From: Dunaliella salina
Taxonomy: Eukaryota > Chlorophyta > Chlorophyceae > Chlamydomonadales > Dunaliellaceae
NCBI GenBank assembly: GCA_002284615.2
Contig: MU069554.1
Location: forward strand, 36,308-46,686
Direction: 5' to 3'
DNA: 10,379 nt
Made by a program: the position numbers and the translations under genes. The number at the start of each line of letters is the position of its first letter. The stretch's first letter is position 1. This document shows, in pieces, positions 6,854-10,379 of the stretch. The notes under the pieces were generated by a model that searched no databases, was not told the DNA's origin, and worked only from the letters and a program-made list of their open reading frames with translations.

Positions 6854-7002
6854 TTCTGCCGTTCGAAATCACACCCCCCAGATTAAGGGGTACGATTTCG
6901 AACACAAGAAATGCATTTCTAATGCAGAAATGCATTTCTGCCGTTCGAAATCACACCCCCCAGATTAAGGGGTACGATTTCGAACACAAGAAATGCATTT
7001 CT
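6854..7002. repeat. Two 67-bp hairpin repeats joined by an 18-bp palindrome
   Basis: Identical copies lie at 6854-6920 and 6936-7002 (period 82). Each contains a hairpin with perfect 10-bp arms, GTTCGAAATC and GATTTCGAAC (6861-6870/6894-6903 and 6943-6952/6976-6985), with a CCCC/GGGG inner pairing around CCAGATTA. Each ends in the palindrome AGAAATGCATTTCT. Where the copies meet, GCAGAAATGCATTTCTGC (6924-6941) is a perfect 18-bp palindrome. No protein is coded. Confidence 0.9.
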
Positions 7003-7112
7003 AGGGAGCTTCGCTACCAAATGTAACGGGGAAGGCAACTGAGCCACGAAAAGCGTAGTCACCGCGCAACGATGATACCTTGGCTCATTGCCAAGTACTT
7101 ACACCGCTACAG

Positions 7113-7392
7113 TATATAACAAACCATTACTTAATACTCAAACGCCGCATGCAGCTGCTCAGGGGGCTCATGCTCTCGCCAAGAATGCACGCCCTGGCTC
7201 ATAATTCAACCCCAATCTTCTTGATTTATATATTTAAAATTATTACCTGATATTTAAGCGCCGCAAGGGACCGCCCCGAGGGCTGCTGCTCGCACCGAGA
7301 ACGCACGCGCTGGCTCATAATTCAACCACGTTCTGCTTCCTTTTGATATTACAAACTATTTTCTAAAAATCTAACACTGCAGGGGGCTTCTT
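7113..7392. repeat. Satellite array, right part (~117-bp monomer)
   Basis: The satellite of 2755-2930 resumes at TATATAACAAACCATTAC, followed by AAACGCCGCATGCAGCTGCT and GGCTCATGCTCTCG (7165). A second, more diverged monomer starts at about 7281 (period 116), and a third partial one fades out near 7392 (CACTGCAGGGGGCTTCTT). The orientation is the same as on the left. The monomers here are more diverged from each other than the two on the left, as expected toward an array edge. Confidence 0.8.
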
Positions 7393-7671
7393 AAACCCGT
7401 TACACGTGGCAGCCTAATAGTCCTGACAGATTTTCTCCATCCAATGACCGCAGCCCAACGAAAATCGAAAATTTTGACAAATTGTTCAGACGCTGACATT
7501 GTGGATCGGACCAGCCATACCTTGCCGTATTGCTTCACAACACAAACCTGAAAACGCTCCAATTTTTGCATTCCATCTTACGGTTTCAAAATCTTTCATG
7601 ATCCCTACTTGCAGTAGTTCTCTCCTCATCCCGTTAACCCTCTGTCACAGCCCCCTCTCGGAGTAGCGAGA
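7393..7671 (+). promoter_or_regulatory. Upstream region and probable 5' UTR of the GAF-PAS gene
   Basis: No clear TATA box or initiator is visible. The last 20 bases before the start (CCCCTCTCGGAGTAGCGAGA) give an A at -3 and a G at +4, a favourable start context. On the minus strand a 66-codon frame (7571-7371) runs through most of this region; it is not counted as a gene but is noted under findings. Confidence 0.35.
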
Positions 7672-10379
7672 ATGGGGAACTGTCTCAGCGAGCAAGGGGA
7701 CAGGAGGGCGCAGCGAGATGTAAGACTGCTGCACCAGCAATGCGTGAACCCAAACGTCCTACCATGTAAGAAGTTTACACGTGAGGCACCGATGTTTACC
7801 AACACACAGGAGAGCCAAGGGAAAGTTGGCAAGCAGCGCCCTGCTGCCCGCCAAGAGAGGACCTGCCCACGGCACTTGCTGAAGGCTGAAGTCCCAAAAC
7901 AGGAGGCAGATGCAGACTTCACACAGCAAAACCACCCATGCAAGCAGCCCAGGGGCGACTCTGCAGAGGACCTGCCAGTCCGCTGTAGCAACAATGCCAA
8001 TGACAGCGCGTGTGACTGTTCTCCCATGCCAAAGCATCTGTGTGAGGTAGAGCAACTGACCTGAGCAGCTTGGAGCAGGATGGAGGCAGCTGGCACCAAG
8101 CCCTCAATGTGGTGCATTTGGAGCATGGTCTTCATTGAGTGATTGCTGCTTTGGGATTCCCTTGCTTGTTTCTTTTTTGTTGATGCACCTTGCGCTCAAA
8201 CACTGCATGGAGTGCTCACCCACTACCCCCTTCTTTCCCCTTGTGCACATGCACAGGGTGGGGTGCATGATTTGGCGGCAGGGCCTCCATTGTGCGCAGG
8301 CGAGGCTAGCCGCATACAGACCTTCGAGGCATATGGCGTGGACAAGCTCTTCGCACCCTGCCGAGAGCTGGACACTGTGCTGCAAGCATTATGCAGGTGA
8401 GGCCTCAGCTTTCCAGTTAGGGGTGCTTCCCTTAATGCACACGGCCTGTGGCTTGCAAAGACTTCACTTTTCTAACTTGCTCTGCAGGGTGGTTAGCACA
8501 CCATATGCCTGCTTTTCCCTCTACCACAACAAGACATGCTCGCTGGTGAACACGGTGAGGAGTATTGCTTCAGGTTTTGTACTTGCAGCTGTAAATTTTT
8601 TGTTCACCTGTTGAATCATGCCTTCGATCATAGCAGGAGGCAGCCCCCTGCATGGTTCGACGTGGATGAAGTGAGCCTGTCGCTGCTTTCGTTTTTCTGA
8701 GTGCATTGCTTTCCTGAGTGTACTGGGTGAGTGTAGGTGACCTGGATTTTGTGTGCACCTGTCCACGCAGCACCTCTTACTAGCAGCAACAGCTCACTCC
8801 ATGTTCGCGGGCTCCTTGCTGTGCATGCAGGTTGGATTCCCGGGGGGTAAACTCCAATGGAATCTGACTGCCTGCCCTTGGAACCTGACCGTCAAGATGC
8901 CGGCCACTATTGTGAGGTTTTTTGACTGCAGCTCTCGTGCAGATGCCTTGCTCTTGTTTGTTTTTGTGTTCATATTGGGACAACGGGGGGTGGAAGACAG
9001 GTGAGCCTGCCTGTCTGTCTGTTGGTGCTGTTTGCTTGTTGCCCAGACGACCGCTGGTTATCAGTGATTGTTGGGTGGGGGCCAACTAAGCTAAGAAGAG
9101 GAGTACGACTAGGTCAAACATCAGTTCTCGTTTGTATGCACTGGCCTTGTGCATGAACCTGTACGACTAAAAATTGAGGGCCACAGGATGGAGAGCTTTG
9201 CCTCCATTCAACTTTTTGGTCACGACTGAGATGCTTGCAGTTTCTTCATCCCAGCTTGCTTTCATGCTTTCCCATGCAGGCTTGTGGAGATTTGCTGGAA
9301 GACGCCCGCTTTGCTGATATGCCTTGGACCCACCAAGGGCTGCGCACCTACGTTTCTGCACCTGTTTTGGCCTCTAATGGCGAGCGCTTGGGATCCTGCT
9401 GCTTCATGGACAATGTGCCGTGGAGGTGAGTTGGATATGAGCAGGGTGTGGGAGGGTGCTTGTGCGCCTAGGTAGATTGTTGAGAGATGGGGAGCAACTT
9501 GAATACTTCCATGTTCGTGGGCAACGACGCAAGCCTGTCTCGTTTGTTCCTGATGACATCAAAGCAAGGGGATGCAACTGCAATGCGCCATTTTTGAAGC
9601 TGGGACATCCATGCGGAGATATGAGCGGTGCTGGGGGCAGGGAGGCCCTGGGGTGGTCTTTTTAGTGCTGAAGTGTGCTGCCTGAACCTGCAGGCTTATG
9701 CATGACCATGTGACTCTGCCATCAATGTGTGGGCTGCAGGGTGGATGCCGGTATGTGCCGCCTGCTCAACAATTTTGGGGAGATCGCTGTGCGTGTGTTA
9801 GAGCGCCACATCAGCCTCGCAGTGCGATTGGAGGAGGCCAGGCAGGCCGCCAGGCTGATGTCCAGTGAGACCGCCTGCATGTCAGCGCCACTGTCGGAGC
9901 CCATGAAAGCTCTGGACAGCCGCCCTGTTGAGCTTGAACAGCAGCAACAGCAGCAGCAGCAGCAGCAGGTTGCCAAGAGCAGCAGCTCAGACAAGGCAGG
10001 ATCTGCACTGGTGGTGAAGGAGGGTGGGTGGTTGCAGCAGCTGCAGGGTGCAGGGCCTGAGGCGCAAGCAGCTGCCACAGCTGCTGCATGTCAAAGCTAT
10101 GGTGCCTGGTGGGGTGACGAGGCTGAGTCTGCGGAAGCTGCGTCCTCTGCAGCAGCCGCTGCGGTGGCGGAGGTGGAAGGGAAAGCAAGGCAGGGATGGA
10201 GCAAGGGTGGGGCGCTGCAGCAAGCACGCAATCCACAGCTGCAGCTGTATAATGTGTTCCAGAGGGAGGTGCGCGACACGACGCGCACTGCAGATGCTTG
10301 CGTGCTGCTTGTCGACACTGGACACCCCGACTGGCCTGTGATTTTTGCAGACGAGACATGGAAGGAATGGGCAGGTGTG
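7672..10379 (+). CDS. Predicted lipid-anchored GAF-PAS sensor protein, 5' six exons (partial)
   Basis: Proposed exons: 7672-8046, 8257-8396, 8488-8554, 8831-8911, 9280-9425 and 9740 to the right edge, giving 483 codons without a stop; all introns are GT-AG (91-368 bp) and the phases join. The protein begins MGNCLS, a classic N-myristoylation signal with an adjacent cysteine for palmitoylation, so membrane attachment is predicted. Residues 2-125 are polar and look disordered. Residues ~140-300 resemble a GAF domain: EASRIQTFEAYGV, STPYACFSLY, the LLEDARFADMPW segment, SAPVLASNGERLGSCCFMD and the closing CRLLNNFGEIAVRVLE. Then come a short charged helix, ten glutamines (337-346), an alanine/glutamine-rich linker, and at ~450-483 the start of a PAS domain (VLLVDTGHPDWPVIFADETW). 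In green algae this GAF-PAS order commonly precedes protein-kinase or cyclase domains; the output domain lies beyond the window. The final GCAG|GTGTG could be another donor. The first intron is the least certain join. Confidence 0.75.
9939..9968 (+). repeat. CAG microsatellite coding ten glutamines
   Basis: Ten glutamine codons (nine CAG, one CAA) within exon 6 of the GAF-PAS gene, between the GAF domain and an alanine-rich linker. Likely length-variable between strains. Confidence 0.95.

Larger units (their letters stand above)
6581..7111. repeat. Composite repeat block with 41-bp element in triplicate
   Basis: A 41-bp element (GATGATACCTTGGCTCATTG..., ending ACACCGCTACA) occurs at 6581-6621, 6812-6852 and 7071-7111, all in the same orientation. 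Each has an internal perfect hairpin CTTGGC-TCATT-GCCAAG. The last two copies are the ends of a larger identical 108-bp direct repeat (6745-6852 and 7004-7111) that also carries the tRNA-like A box. The 108-bp copies have no differences, so the duplication is young. The third copy ends at the satellite junction. Between 6622 and 6732 is unique sequence with GAAACGAAATCGAAACGAAA-type runs and no gene. Confidence 0.85.
2931..7112. mobile_element. Giant-virus-like island inserted in a satellite
   Basis: About 4.2 kb lying between two broken monomers of the same satellite. The left flank stops after TTCTGCT and the right flank resumes at TATATAAC, which in an intact monomer are only a few bases apart. 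Inside are closely spaced, intronless minus-strand genes, one encoding GCPW-type ankyrin-like repeats typical of giant viruses, with GC-rich coding parts beside AT-rich non-coding parts. No integrase, transposase, capsid, polymerase or terminal inverted repeat is visible, so the mechanism of entry is unknown. No target-site duplication is evident. A viral origin is inferred from the ankyrin gene and gene packing, not proved. The right-hand repeats could be a separate host element nested at the same place. Confidence 0.6.

Noticed and set aside
6353..7111. CRISPR array
   Set aside because: The repeats are contiguous modules without unique spacers, the setting is eukaryotic, and no cas genes are present.
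2931..7112. Terminal inverted repeats of a Maverick/Polinton or virophage
   Set aside because: The two ends of the island share only a few bases in inverted order, and no integrase, capsid or polymerase B gene is present.

Overview
The window looks like nuclear DNA of a green alga (chlorophyte) carrying a short piece of giant-virus-like DNA. Three things point to this. The right third holds an intron-rich gene with GT-AG introns, mostly GTGAG donors and TGCAG acceptors, a CAG-coded glutamine run and a GAF-PAS sensor layout. The centre holds small, closely packed, intronless minus-strand genes, one of them a GCPW-type ankyrin-like repeat protein of the kind common in amoebal and algal giant viruses. 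The flanks are low-density sequence full of diverged repeats. The species cannot be named from the sequence alone.

Layout. 1-2754: no convincing gene, several old duplicated repeats. 2755-2930: tandem satellite with a ~117-bp monomer. 2931-7112: a ~4.2-kb foreign-looking island. 7113-7392: the same satellite resumes in the same orientation, close to where the left copy broke off. 7393-7671: upstream region of the host gene. 7672-10379: 5' part of a host gene for a predicted lipid-anchored GAF-PAS protein, six exons visible, running off the right edge.

The island, left to right: an 83-bp tandem array with a two-unit higher-order pattern; the 3' part of a plus-strand reading frame; a convergent minus-strand cluster of an ankyrin-like repeat gene (broken by one amber codon exactly where the repeat's tryptophan should be) and two small genes of unknown function; a Mimivirus-type early-promoter octamer 58 nt upstream of the first of these; about 0.7 kb of AT-rich and low-complexity DNA; a 47-bp modular array; and a block of duplicated hairpins, tRNA-like A/B boxes and a 41-bp element in three copies, the last of which ends at the satellite boundary.

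Interpretation. The simplest reading is a fragment of an NCLDV-like genome, or a related mobile element, captured in a host satellite array and later edged by repeat growth and decay. The host gene downstream is a separate unit. Its start is well supported: MGNCLS is a textbook N-myristoylation plus palmitoylation sequence, and its splice phases fit through six exons.
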